Source: Mycobacterium sp.
Lineage (GTDB): Bacteria > Actinomycetota > Actinomycetes > Mycobacteriales > Mycobacteriaceae
NCBI GenBank assembly: GCA_020438865.1
Contig: JAGQTU010000014.1
Coordinates: 1-64,000 of the forward strand
Reading direction: 5' to 3'
DNA: 64,000 nucleotides
The translations under genes and the position numbers were made by a program. How positions within the stretch are numbered: the first letter of the stretch is position 1; each line of letters begins with the position of its first letter. The notes under the pieces were generated by a model. The model did not search any database. It was not told the origin of the DNA and worked only from the letters and a program-made list of their open reading frames with translations. This document shows positions 41,324-50,261 of the stretch, piece after piece.

Positions 41324-43078
41324 ATGATCATCGAGCACAAGTACGACGTCGTCATCGTCGGTGCGGGCGGCGCCGGGATGCGCGCCGCGGTGGAGGCGGG
41401 CCCGCGGGTGCGCACCGCGGTGCTCACCAAGCTCTACCCGACCCGCAGCCACACCGGCGCGGCCCAGGGCGGCATGTGCGCGGCCCTGGCCAACGTCGAA
41501 GAGGACAACTGGGAGTGGCACACCTTCGACACCATCAAGGGCGGCGATTACCTCGCCGACCAGGACGCGGTCGAGATCATGTGCAAGGAGGCGATCACCG
41601 CCGTCCTCGATCTCGAGAAGATGGGGATGCCGTTCAACCGCACCCCCGAGGGCCGCATCGACCAACGGCGGTTCGGCGGGCACACCCGCGACCACGGCAA
41701 GGCCCCGGTGCGCCGGGCCTGTTACGCCGCCGACCGCACCGGCCACATGATCCTGCAGACGCTGTACCAAAACTGCGTCAAGCACGATGTCGAGTTTTTC
41801 AACGAGTTCTACGCCCTCGACCTGGTCCTGACCGAGACCCCCAGCGGGCCGGTGGCCACCGGCGTGGTCGCCTACGAGCTGGCGACGGGCGATATCCACG
41901 TTTTCCACGCCAAGGCCATCGTGCTGGCCACCGGCGGCTCGGGCCGGATGTACAAGACCACCTCCAACGCCCACACGCTCACCGGTGACGGGCTGGGGAT
42001 CGTCTTCCGCAAGGGACTTCCCCTGGAGGACATGGAGTTTCACCAGTTCCACCCGACCGGATTGGCCGGGCTCGGCATCCTGATCTCGGAGGCGGTCCGC
42101 GGCGAGGGCGGCCGACTGCTCAACGGCGAGGGCGAGCGGTTCATGGAGCGCTACGCGCCGACCATCGTCGACCTCGCACCGCGCGACATCGTCGCCCGCT
42201 CGATGGTCCTCGAGGTCCTCGAGGGCCGCGGCGCCGGCCCGCACAAGGACTACGTCTACATCGACGTGCGCCACCTCGGCGAGGACGTGCTGGAAGCCAA
42301 GCTGCCCGACATCACCGAGTTCGCCCGCACCTACCTGGGTGTGGACCCGGTCAAGGAACTGGTGCCGGTCTACCCCACCTGCCATTACGTGATGGGCGGC
42401 ATCCCGACGACGGTGATCGGGCAGGTGCTGCGCGACAACACCAACGTGGTGCCCGGGCTCTACGCCGCGGGCGAATGCGCCTGCGTGTCGGTGCACGGCG
42501 CCAACCGGCTGGGCACCAACTCGCTGCTGGACATCAACGTGTTCGGGCGCCGGGCCGGGCTGGCCGCCGCCTACTACGCCGCGGGCAACCCGCACCTCGA
42601 CATGCCGCCAAACCCGGCCGCCATGGTGACCGGCTGGGTCGCCGACATCCTCTCCGAGCACGGCAACGAGCGGGTCGCCGACATCCGCGGCGAGTTGCAG
42701 CAGTCGATGGACAACAACGCCGCGGTGTTCCGCACCGAGGAGACCCTCAAACAGGCGCTGACCGACATCCACGCCCTCAAGGAGCGCTACGCGCGAATCT
42801 CGGTGCACGACAAGGGCAAGCGCTACAACAGCGACCTGCTCGAAGCCATCGAGCTCGGCTTCCTGCTGGAGTTGGCCGAGGTGACCGTCGCCAGCGCGCT
42901 CAACCGCAAGGAATCCCGCGGCGGGCATGCCCGCGAGGACTACCCCAACCGCGATGACACCAACTACATGCGGCACACCATGGCCTACAAGGAGGGCACC
43001 AAGCTGTTGAGCGACGTGCGGCTGGACTACAAGCCCGTGGTGCAGACCCGCTACGAGCCGATGGAGCGGAAGTACTGA
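41324..43078 (+). CDS. sdhA: succinate dehydrogenase flavoprotein subunit
   Basis: 584 residues. FAD motif DVVIVGAGGAGMRAAVEA, covalent-flavin motif RSHTGAAQGG with His43, and active-site segments HQFHPTGL and RDIVARSM are present. It oxidises succinate to fumarate and hands electrons to SdhB. The ATG at 41324 is 8 bp after the sdhD stop and follows an AGAGGCG site. Counterpart of Rv3318. Confidence 0.96.
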   Translation: MIIEHKYDVVIVGAGGAGMRAAVEAGPRVRTAVLTKLYPTRSHTGAAQGGMCAALANVEEDNWEWHTFDTIKGGDYLADQDAVEIMCKEAITAVLDLEKMGMPFNRTPEGRIDQRRFGGHTRDHGKAPVRRACYAADRTGHMILQTLYQNCVKHDVEFFNEFYALDLVLTETPSGPVATGVVAYELATGDIHVFHAKAIVLATGGSGRMYKTTSNAHTLTGDGLGIVFRKGLPLEDMEFHQFHPTGLAGLGILISEAVRGEGGRLLNGEGERFMERYAPTIVDLAPRDIVARSMVLEVLEGRGAGPHKDYVYIDVRHLGEDVLEAKLPDITEFARTYLGVDPVKELVPVYPTCHYVMGGIPTTVIGQVLRDNTNVVPGLYAAGECACVSVHGANRLGTNSLLDINVFGRRAGLAAAYYAAGNPHLDMPPNPAAMVTGWVADILSEHGNERVADIRGELQQSMDNNAAVFRTEETLKQALTDIHALKERYARISVHDKGKRYNSDLLEAIELGFLLELAEVTVASALNRKESRGGHAREDYPNRDDTNYMRHTMAYKEGTKLLSDVRLDYKPVVQTRYEPMERKY

Positions 43079-43848
43079 TGACGATCGCGCCGGAAGTCAA
43101 AGAGCCCGACCTGCCGCCGATTCCCGACGGCGCGGTGATGGTGACGCTGAAGATCGCCCGCTTCAACCCCGAAGACCCCGACAGCGCGGGCTTCCAGAGC
43201 TTCCGGGTGCCCTGCCTACCGTCCGACCGGCTGCTGAACCTGCTGATCTACGTCAAAAGCTATCTCGACGGCACCCTGACGTTCCGGCGGTCCTGCGCGC
43301 ACGGCGTGTGCGGGTCGGATGCGATGCGTATCAACGGCGTCAACCGGTTGGCGTGCAAGGTCCTCATGCGCGATCTGCTGCCGAAGGGCGGCAAGCCGCT
43401 GACCGTCACCATCGAGCCGATCCGCGGGCTTCCCGTGGAGAAGGACCTCGTGGTGAACATGGAGCCGTTCTTCGACGCCTACCGGGCGGTGAAGCCGTAC
43501 CTGATCACCAGCGGCAATCCGCCAACCCGGGAACGCATTCAGAGCCCCACCGACCGCGCCCGCTACGACGACACCACCAAGTGCATCCTGTGCGCGTGCT
43601 GCACCACCAGCTGCCCGGTGTTCTGGAACGAGGGCAGCTACTTCGGCCCAGCCGCGATCGTCAACGCCCACCGGTTCATCTTCGACAGCCGCGACGAGGG
43701 CGCCGCCGAGCGCCTCGACATCCTCAACGAGGTCGACGGGGTGTGGCGCTGCCGCACCACGTTCAACTGCACCGAGGCCTGCCCCCGTGGCATCGAGGTG
43801 ACCAAGGCGATCCAGGAAGTCAAGCGCGCCTTGATGTTCGCACGCTGA
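43078..43848 (+). CDS. sdhB: succinate dehydrogenase iron-sulfur subunit
   Basis: 256 residues. N-terminal 2Fe-2S ligands in CAHGVCGSDAM, then 4Fe-4S and 3Fe-4S sites in CILCACCTTSCPVF and CRTTFNCTEACPRG. It conducts electrons from SdhA to the quinone site. The ATG at 43078 shares one base with the sdhA stop (TGATG). Last gene of the operon. Confidence 0.96.
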   Translation: MTIAPEVKEPDLPPIPDGAVMVTLKIARFNPEDPDSAGFQSFRVPCLPSDRLLNLLIYVKSYLDGTLTFRRSCAHGVCGSDAMRINGVNRLACKVLMRDLLPKGGKPLTVTIEPIRGLPVEKDLVVNMEPFFDAYRAVKPYLITSGNPPTRERIQSPTDRARYDDTTKCILCACCTTSCPVFWNEGSYFGPAAIVNAHRFIFDSRDEGAAERLDILNEVDGVWRCRTTFNCTEACPRGIEVTKAIQEVKRALMFAR

Positions 43849-43927
43849 TCGGCGGCGCCGGAGGGCGCGCGGGCAGTTCGCGGCCCGGTCGACTATGGTG
43901 CTCCTGGGGTCAGACGGGAGTTCGGGG

Positions 43928-45031
43928 ATGATGCTCGCGCGGATGCGGGCCGTAGTGGTCGTGCTGTTGATTGTGGCGGCCGTCGGTGGTCTGCCTGGAG
44001 TCGCTCCCTCGGCGAACGCGGAGCCGCGCAACGTCACCGTCGCCGTCTACGATCTCACACCGTTCGTCATGACACGTGCGCACACCAGGGCAGGCTTCAC
44101 TGTCGACCTACTGGACCAGATAGCCAAGCGCAACGGCTGGAGTCTCACCTACGTCGACGGCGGCGGCAGTGTGCGGGGTCTGCTGGATGCCGTATCCAAG
44201 GGGCGAGTCGACCTCGCCGCCACCAACATCTCGATTACCGCCGACCGGGAGAAGTACCTGGACTTCTCCCAGCCGATCCTCACCGCCGGACTTCAGATCG
44301 TCGTGCCCGCAGGCACCACCGAACGTACCCAACCGGGGCTCGTCGATTTCCTCAGACTCCTGTTCTCCAAGACGATGTTGTTCTGGCTCCTGGCCGCGGT
44401 GATCCTGACGATCGTTCCGGCGCATCTCATTTGGCTTCTGGAGCGTCGCGACAGCCAGGCGGTCGTGTCGAAGAAGTACTTTCCTGGAATCTTTCAGTCC
44501 TTCGAGTGGGGGCTGGGCATGCTGTCCAACGCCCCCGTCAACGAGCCGCACCGATGGCTGACCCGCACTCTCAGCGTCTTGTGGATGTTCGTCGCCATCG
44601 CGTTCGTCGCCTACTTCACGGCAATACTGACCTCAAACCTCACCGTGGAGAAGATCAACTCCAAGGTCAGCGCACCCGCAGACTTGATCGGCAAAAGGGT
44701 GTGCGCGGTGGCCAACACCACCTCGTCAACGGCTCTGAACAAGCTCGGTGTGGAATTCACCGCTGTTCCGAATATCGAGGATTGTTATCCGGGTCTGCGA
44801 AAGGGATCGTTCGACGCGATCGTCGACGATGCGCCGGTGCTGGAGTACTGGGTCACGCACGACGGTGCCGGATTCGCCGAACTCGCGGGACCGGTGTTCA
44901 AAGAAGAGGACTACGGGGCCGCATTTCCCCTGGGCAGCAAGCTGAGGAAGGAGTTCGACCAGGCCTTGCTGTCGATGCAGGAGGACGGCGATTACGGACT
45001 CCTCAAACAGAAGTGGTTCAGTAACCGCTAG
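43928..45031 (+). CDS. prokaryotic ionotropic glutamate-receptor-like channel protein
   Basis: 367 residues. After a signal peptide (about 1-31) the order is: ligand-binding half S1 (35-145) with LAATNISITADREKYLDFS, membrane helix (about 150-172), a re-entrant pore-like segment (about 184-205, YFPGIFQSFEWGLGMLS), a second helix (about 213-238) ending AYFTAILTSNLT, and ligand-binding half S2 (248-365). This is the GluR0 layout. Arg108 and Asp300/Asp301 sit where iGluRs bind the amino acid carboxylate and amine. The pore lacks the potassium filter TVGYG. ATG at 43928 has GGGAG 7 bases upstream. No ABC permease or ATPase is nearby, which argues against a transporter binding protein. Stop overlaps the convergent fadD. 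Confidence 0.82.
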   Translation: MMLARMRAVVVVLLIVAAVGGLPGVAPSANAEPRNVTVAVYDLTPFVMTRAHTRAGFTVDLLDQIAKRNGWSLTYVDGGGSVRGLLDAVSKGRVDLAATNISITADREKYLDFSQPILTAGLQIVVPAGTTERTQPGLVDFLRLLFSKTMLFWLLAAVILTIVPAHLIWLLERRDSQAVVSKKYFPGIFQSFEWGLGMLSNAPVNEPHRWLTRTLSVLWMFVAIAFVAYFTAILTSNLTVEKINSKVSAPADLIGKRVCAVANTTSSTALNKLGVEFTAVPNIEDCYPGLRKGSFDAIVDDAPVLEYWVTHDGAGFAELAGPVFKEEDYGAAFPLGSKLRKEFDQALLSMQEDGDYGLLKQKWFSNR

Positions 45032-46608
45032 TGACTGCGGCGTTGATAGCTCCGGTCGCGCGCGGCGCGCTCCCAGAGCACACCGTCGCCGGCGGTGACA
45101 CCGGCCGAGGCCAGCTCCCGCTTGAGGATCTTGTTGGTCGCGGTGTGCGGTAGGTCGTCATTGATCCGCACGTAGCGCGGCCACGCCTTCGGCGACAGGT
45201 CGGGCTGGGCGGCAAGGAACTCCTCGAACTCGCTGGGCGTCAACGTTTCGCCGGGCCGCAGGACGACTGCTGCCATCACCGCATCGCCCACGGTGTCGTC
45301 GGGAACCGCGTACACGGCCACCTGATTGAGCTTGGCAAGCCGCTGCAGGATCCGCTCGATCGGCGCGGCCGCCAGGTTCTCCCCGTCCACCCGCAACCAG
45401 TCGGCGGTCCGGCCGGCAAGGTAGATCCAGCCCTCGGCGTCGCGGTAGGCCAGATCACCGGTCCAGTACATTCCGCGCCGCAGCCGTTCGGCGGTGGCGT
45501 CCGGGTCGTTGTAGTAGCCCGAAAACGGCCCGGCCCCTTCGGTGTTCACCAGTTCGCCGACCGCGTCGTCGAAGTTGAGGAGAGCGCCGTGCTCGTCGAA
45601 CTCGGCGGTCGCGCATTCGGTCACGGTCTGCGGGTCGTAGATCGCCACTCCGGGCCAGCCCTTGCCGATCGAACCGGGCGGGGTGCCGTCCTCGCGCACC
45701 ACGACGACGGCGAACTCGCTGGAGCCGAAGCCGTCGACGATGCGGCAGCCGAACCGCCGGGAGAACTCGGCGATGTCACGGTCGGTGGCCTCGTTGCCGT
45801 ACAGCACCCGCAGTGGGTTGTCGGCGTCGTCGGGTTGCTCGGGGGTGGCCAGCGCGAGCGCCAACGGTTTGCCGACGTAGTTCATGAAAGTGGCGCCGTA
45901 GCCGCGGATGTCGGACAGCAGCCGCGACACCGAGAACTTCACCGGAACCATCGCCGCCTTCGCGGCGATCGCGACCGACCAGCCGGCGGCCACCCCGTTG
46001 GAGTGGAACAGCGGCATCGACAAGTAGCACACGTCGTCGTCGGTGATGTCGAGCTGGGCGGCCAGGCTCAGCCCGCACATCACACTCATCGCGTGCACGA
46101 ACGGGACCGCCTTGGGGTTACCGCTGGTGCCGGAGGTGAAGATCATCATGAACGGGTCGGTGCCGCCGACCTCCTTGTGCGGCACCAGCGGCGGGGCCGA
46201 CGCCACCGCCCGCGCATACTCGCCACCGCTGACGTCGAGCACGGTGACACCGGACAGATCCAGGCCGTCGAGCCGCGGCGCATGCTCGGCGTCGACGAGC
46301 AGCAGCTGGCAGTCCGAGCGGCGGACGTCGGCCAGCAGCCCCTCGCCGCGCCGGATGGTGTTGATGCCGCACAGCACGTAGCCTCCGAGGGCGGCGGCGG
46401 CCATCGAACGCGTGTAGGCCGGCGAGTTCGTTAGCAGGGCACCGACATGCAGCGGGCGATCGGGATCGGCCAGCCGGATCAGCGCCGCGGCTTCGGCGGC
46501 GGCCTCGGCCAGGTGTTCGCGCCACGTCCAGGTCCGCTCCGGGGAGAGCACCGCGACGGCATCGTCGTCCATCCGGGTGCGCAGCAGCGCCTGCAGGGTG
46601 TCGATCAT
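45028..46608 (-). CDS. fatty-acyl-CoA/AMP-binding synthetase (FadD)
   Basis: 526 residues. AMP-binding P-loop IFTSGTSGNPK (about 156-166), the GFGSSE acid-binding region, YWTGDLAYRDAEGW and the C-terminal catalytic lysine in TATNKILKREL are visible. It adenylates a carboxylic acid and loads CoA. Its ATG at 46608 overlaps the stop of the DUF35 gene, so it is the last gene of a seven-gene operon that would degrade the resulting CoA ester. The acid itself is unknown; it resembles FadD17-type enzymes used on steroid- or isoprenoid-derived acids. Confidence 0.85.
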   Translation of the reverse strand: MIDTLQALLRTRMDDDAVAVLSPERTWTWREHLAEAAAEAAALIRLADPDRPLHVGALLTNSPAYTRSMAAAALGGYVLCGINTIRRGEGLLADVRRSDCQLLLVDAEHAPRLDGLDLSGVTVLDVSGGEYARAVASAPPLVPHKEVGGTDPFMMIFTSGTSGNPKAVPFVHAMSVMCGLSLAAQLDITDDDVCYLSMPLFHSNGVAAGWSVAIAAKAAMVPVKFSVSRLLSDIRGYGATFMNYVGKPLALALATPEQPDDADNPLRVLYGNEATDRDIAEFSRRFGCRIVDGFGSSEFAVVVVREDGTPPGSIGKGWPGVAIYDPQTVTECATAEFDEHGALLNFDDAVGELVNTEGAGPFSGYYNDPDATAERLRRGMYWTGDLAYRDAEGWIYLAGRTADWLRVDGENLAAAPIERILQRLAKLNQVAVYAVPDDTVGDAVMAAVVLRPGETLTPSEFEEFLAAQPDLSPKAWPRYVRINDDLPHTATNKILKRELASAGVTAGDGVLWERAARDRSYQRRSH

Positions 46609-47027
46609 CGGGCCGGGCGGTATCGCAGCAGAGTTATCCCGGCGGCGGCAACGTCGCAGAACACCGGCTCCAGCCGCATGCCGATGCGGATGTCCTCGGG
46701 TTCGACGTCGACGAGTTCGGTGGAGAACCGCGGGCCGGCGTCCCACTGCACCACCGCGGGCAGTTGCGGCAGCGCATCCGCCCACGGCGGCCCGGTTGGC
46801 CGGCGCGCGACGGTGTAGGTGTACAGCGTTGCAGCGCCATCGATCTCGCGCCACTCCAGGTCGTCGGCCAGGGTGCCGGGGGCCAGGGTACGCGGATAGA
46901 ACACATAGCGGCCCGCGGACGGCGAGTACTGCACCAGGATGCGGTGCTGAGCCAGCCCGTCCCAGAACGGCTGCGACACCGGGGTGGGCTCGGGTATCGG
47001 CATCGGTATGGGCTCGGAAGCCGCCAT
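46605..47027 (-). CDS. DUF35 OB-fold protein (ChsH2-C-like) lacking zinc cysteines
   Basis: 140 residues: WDGLAQHRILVQYSPSAGRY helical/rubredoxin-like hook, then an OB fold (LYTYTVARRPTGPPW...IGMRLEPVF). DUF35 proteins bind thiolase-fold partners; in the cholesterol igr operon the DUF35 domain of ChsH2 partners the aldolase Ltp2. The usual four zinc-ribbon cysteines are absent here (positions filled by Tyr, Ser, Pro and Ala). TGATG overlap with the thiolase-like gene upstream and ATGA overlap with fadD downstream support a complex. Confidence 0.78.
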   Translation of the reverse strand: MAASEPIPMPIPEPTPVSQPFWDGLAQHRILVQYSPSAGRYVFYPRTLAPGTLADDLEWREIDGAATLYTYTVARRPTGPPWADALPQLPAVVQWDAGPRFSTELVDVEPEDIRIGMRLEPVFCDVAAAGITLLRYRPAR

Positions 47028-48226
47028 CAGTCCCCTCCCAGCACCAGGGCCACCTGTTCGCTCATGATGCCGCCGGTGCCGGCGACGAACGCGGTGTTGG
47101 CGTCGCGCACCTGCGCGGCTCCCGATCGCCCCATCAACTGCCGCGCGGCGTCGACGACATGGTGCATGCCGCCCGACATGCCGGCCTGCCCGTAGGACAG
47201 CTGACCGCCGGCGGTGTTGAGCGGGAAGTCGCCGCGGAAGGTCAGGTCGCGGTCCCTGATCCAGCTCATGCCGTGGCCCTTCGGGCAGAACCCGGCGTCC
47301 TCGAGGGTCATCAGCACGGTGATGGTGTAGCAGTCGTAGACCGACGCGATGTCGACGTCGGCCGGGCCCAGGCCGGCCATCTCGAACGCCCGCGCAGCCG
47401 ACCGGGCGATCGGGGTGACCAGCGGGTCATCGGCGTAGGTGAGGGTCTTGAACGAGATGTGTTCGCCGAAACCCTTGATCCACACCGGGCGGTGCCTGGC
47501 CCGCCGGGCCAGGTCGGCGTTGGCGATCAGCACACCGGTCCCGCCGTGTACCGGCATCACGGTCTCGAGCATGTGGATCGGGTCGGCGATCATCGGGCTG
47601 CCCAGCACGTCGGCCTCGGTGAGGGGCTGACCGTGGAAGACCGCGCCGGGGTGTGCGCAGGCGTTGGTGCGCTGATCCACCGCGATCTTGGCCAGTGCCG
47701 ACGGGTCGTAGCCGTACTGCGCGCCGTAGCGTTGCGCAATCTGGGCGAACGGGGCGTTCTGCCCGACGTTGCCGTACGGGATCTCGTACTCGGCCTGCGG
47801 CGAGCCGTAGTTGTTGCTGGACGCCCCATACCAATTGGGGGCCGGCGCGGGCCGGCGCGCCGATCGCGGCAGGGCCCGCGATCCGGGCAGCACCGCAAGC
47901 ACCGCGTCGCAGAGCCCGAGTTCGACGGCTACGGCTGCCCGCCAGACCATGGCCGCGGAGGTCGCGCCACCGAGATCCACCCGCTCACCGAAATCGATGG
48001 GCAGGCCCAGATACTCGGACAGGGTGGCCGGGACGAACATGTCCGACTCGGCCAGCCCGTGTGAGATGAGTCCGTTGACGACGCCGGCCGGCAAGCCCGC
48101 GTCATCGAGCACCATCCTGGCCAGCTGGGCGTACTGGTCGAGGGTGAACAGCTCGGGGCGGGTCGGCTTGCGCTCGGCGGGCAGCTCGGCGATTCCGACG
48201 ATCGCCGCCGAACCGGCCAGCCGCAT
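47027..48226 (-). CDS. thiolase-fold protein, probable Ltp2-like aldolase
   Basis: 399 residues of the SCP-x/lipid-transfer thiolase family. The nucleophile position reads GGATSA (88-90) with no cysteine, the GHP histidine region reads GGQLSYGQ with Tyr345, and the second cysteine motif reads GTGG. YDCYT at 297-301 matches a conserved Ltp2-type segment. This pattern is that of the side-chain-cleaving aldolase Ltp2 rather than a thiolase, so it likely performs a retro-aldol cleavage on a beta-hydroxyacyl-CoA. ATG at 48226 overlaps the MaoC stop (TGATG). DUF35 partner encoded next. Confidence 0.75.
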   Translation of the reverse strand: MRLAGSAAIVGIAELPAERKPTRPELFTLDQYAQLARMVLDDAGLPAGVVNGLISHGLAESDMFVPATLSEYLGLPIDFGERVDLGGATSAAMVWRAAVAVELGLCDAVLAVLPGSRALPRSARRPAPAPNWYGASSNNYGSPQAEYEIPYGNVGQNAPFAQIAQRYGAQYGYDPSALAKIAVDQRTNACAHPGAVFHGQPLTEADVLGSPMIADPIHMLETVMPVHGGTGVLIANADLARRARHRPVWIKGFGEHISFKTLTYADDPLVTPIARSAARAFEMAGLGPADVDIASVYDCYTITVLMTLEDAGFCPKGHGMSWIRDRDLTFRGDFPLNTAGGQLSYGQAGMSGGMHHVVDAARQLMGRSGAAQVRDANTAFVAGTGGIMSEQVALVLGGD

Positions 48227-48663
48227 CACGAAACCGTCTCGCGGCGCGGCAGTTCCACCGTCGCGGTGCCCGGCATCAGCACATCGTCGCCGCGGCGCCC
48301 GGCGATGTCCAGGTCGACCAGGCCGCGGCCGCCGTCGATCCGCTTGGCGATCACCGTGCCGCCGAACGTCAGCGGCTGTCCGGGATATGCGACGCCGCGG
48401 TTCTGCACCGAGTACTCGACGAGCCGGCCGCGGCCGCCGATCCAGTCGGTGATCGCCCGGGCCAGCAGCGCGGCCTGCAGCGGTCCGTGCACCAGGATGT
48501 CGTCGTAGCCCTCCACCTCCCGCGCCCACTGCTTGTCGTAGTGGATCCGGTGCCCGTTGTAGGTGGCGGCCGAGAAGAAGAACATCTGAGTCTCGTCGAC
48601 GGTGACGGTGAGCGGGGTCAGTTCGTCGCCGGTTTGGACATCGTCGTAGAACAGCTGGCTCAT
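48226..48663 (-). CDS. MaoC-like hydratase, subunit 1
   Basis: 145 residues with a single hot-dog fold. FFFSAATYNGHRIHYDKQW is the MaoC hydratase-type active-site segment with His at the expected place, and HGPLQAALLARAITDW the central helix. It would hydrate an enoyl-CoA. ATGA overlap with the second MaoC gene upstream suggests a heteromeric hydratase, as with ChsH1-ChsH2. Confidence 0.8.
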   Translation of the reverse strand: MSQLFYDDVQTGDELTPLTVTVDETQMFFFSAATYNGHRIHYDKQWAREVEGYDDILVHGPLQAALLARAITDWIGGRGRLVEYSVQNRGVAYPGQPLTFGGTVIAKRIDGGRGLVDLDIAGRRGDDVLMPGTATVELPRRETVS

Positions 48664-49157
48664 GGGCGCGCGATCATCGATGTGGTGGCCTCGGCCAGCA
48701 GGTCACGGTTCTGGTTGTGGTAGACGGTGTGCCAGGCGACGAGCACGAATCGGCCGGAGCGGCCCTCCTTTTCGACGATCGAGTCGATGGTGCGGACCAT
48801 CTCGACCTCGTCGCCATGGTAGGCGGGCAGGTGAAAGCGGAAGCTCTCGCCGCCGGCCATCCGGCGGGGGGCGCGCGGAAATGCCAGGCCGCCGGACACC
48901 GCACCGGATGAGCCGTCGAGGCGCAGCCCGGTCAGCGGGCTGATTCCGAGGATGGCGTACTGCAGGTACAGCGGCGGGCAGATGACGTCGCGGTATCCGT
49001 TGGCGCGGGCGTAGTCCGGGTCGAACCACAGCGGGTTGCCGTCGCCGACGGCCGCGGCCCAGCGTTGCCAGTCCCGGCGGAGCACCGCACCGGTGGCGGT
49101 CGCGGCGACCGTGCCGACGCGGGCGGCGCTGTCGGCGTCGATCAGGCTAAAGGTCAC
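48660..49157 (-). CDS. MaoC/FAS1-like dehydratase N-domain protein, subunit 2
   Basis: 165 residues. The segment GDGNPLWFDPDYARANGYRD is typical of the HadA-like N-terminal hot-dog subunit that lacks or modifies the catalytic pair. GTG at 49157 overlaps the stop of the acyl-CoA dehydrogenase gene (GTGA). Likely forms the partner of the neighbouring MaoC in an (R)- or (S)-specific enoyl-CoA hydratase for a bulky substrate. Confidence 0.78.
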   Translation of the reverse strand: MTFSLIDADSAARVGTVAATATGAVLRRDWQRWAAAVGDGNPLWFDPDYARANGYRDVICPPLYLQYAILGISPLTGLRLDGSSGAVSGGLAFPRAPRRMAGGESFRFHLPAYHGDEVEMVRTIDSIVEKEGRSGRFVLVAWHTVYHNQNRDLLAEATTSMIARP

Positions 49158-50260
49158 AGGCCGTCCTTGCGCCGCAGCCGATCGGTGACCGCCGCCCGGC
49201 TGATCTCGTCGTCGTCGAGCCAGGTGGCCGCGACGTCGGCTCCCCCGCCGAGCGTGGACAACACCCGGGCGCGTTCGGACCACAGGTGCAGATCGGTCTC
49301 GACGACGTAGCCCATCCCGCCGTGCAACTGGTGGGCGTCCAGCGTCGCCCACTTCGCGGCCGGGGCGGAATGCATGCGGGCGATGGCGGTTTCGCGGACG
49401 GCGACGTCCCCGCGGCCGATCCGGAAGACCGCCGCCTGGGCGGCCAGCCGCGCCGCGGTCAGGGCGATGTGCATGTCGGCCACGATGTGCTGGGCGGCCT
49501 GGAACGAGGCGATCGGCCTGCCGAACTGGTGCCGCATGGTGGTGTAGGCCACGGTGCGGTCCAGCACCGCCTCGCCGACCCCGACCAGGTCCAGCGAGCT
49601 CAGCGCGATGGCCGCATTGGCGGCGCGGCGCAACTGATCCCGGTCCAGCGGCCTGCCGTCGTTGAGCGCGTCATCCACCATCACCTCGTCGAACCGCACG
49701 CAGGCGGCGGCGTGGCCACCCATCAACGTCAGCGGCCGCACCGCCACCCCGGGGCCGCGCAGGTTGGCCACGAACCCGAAGGTTCGTCCGGAGGCGTCCA
49801 TGCCGGAGACCACCATCAGGTCCGCGGTCTCGGCGTCGTTGACGAAATCGGCTGTGCCGGTGAGCCGCCAGCTGCCGTCCGGCTCGCGATCGGCCCGCAG
49901 TGCGGGCGTGCAGTCGGCGGCGTCGTTGGCGTTCCACAGCGCCGTGGTCGCCGCGCAGCGCCCGGCGGCGAGATCCGGCAGCCACCGGTGCCGGGCGGCG
50001 TCGCCGCCGAGCATGTAGACGGCCTGGGCGGCGAACACCGTGCTGTAGGTGCGGAACGGGCACAACGCGCGGCCGCCCTCGCGGGCGAACACGCCGAGTT
50101 CGGCCAGGCTGCCGCCGGACCCGCCGAACTCCTCGGGGATGCCGAGTCCGAGGATGCCCGCGGCGCCCAGCGCATCCCAGGGGTCGGCGCCCCGGGCCGC
50201 GAGCAGCCCACGCAACATGGCGGCGAGGTCGCGGTCGTCCTGGGTGGCAACGAGTTTCAT
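49154..50260 (-). CDS. acyl-CoA dehydrogenase subunit (FadE)
   Basis: 368 residues. Mid-domain TALWNANDAADCTPAL and C-terminal FAD-binding QLHGGMGYVVETDLHLW mark an ACAD fold. The start ATG at 50260 follows the stop of the other FadE gene by one base. Adjacent FadE pairs in mycobacteria form alpha2beta2 heterotetramers used for steroid side-chain CoA thioesters; the same is likely here. FAD would be shared at the subunit interface. Confidence 0.85.
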   Translation of the reverse strand: MKLVATQDDRDLAAMLRGLLAARGADPWDALGAAGILGLGIPEEFGGSGGSLAELGVFAREGGRALCPFRTYSTVFAAQAVYMLGGDAARHRWLPDLAAGRCAATTALWNANDAADCTPALRADREPDGSWRLTGTADFVNDAETADLMVVSGMDASGRTFGFVANLRGPGVAVRPLTLMGGHAAACVRFDEVMVDDALNDGRPLDRDQLRRAANAAIALSSLDLVGVGEAVLDRTVAYTTMRHQFGRPIASFQAAQHIVADMHIALTAARLAAQAAVFRIGRGDVAVRETAIARMHSAPAAKWATLDAHQLHGGMGYVVETDLHLWSERARVLSTLGGGADVAATWLDDDEISRAAVTDRLRRKDGL

Positions 50261-50261
50261 C

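Noticed and set aside
41279-42976. 565-codon minus-strand frame opposite sdhA
   Set aside because: SdhA is unambiguous on the plus strand; the antisense product has no fold.
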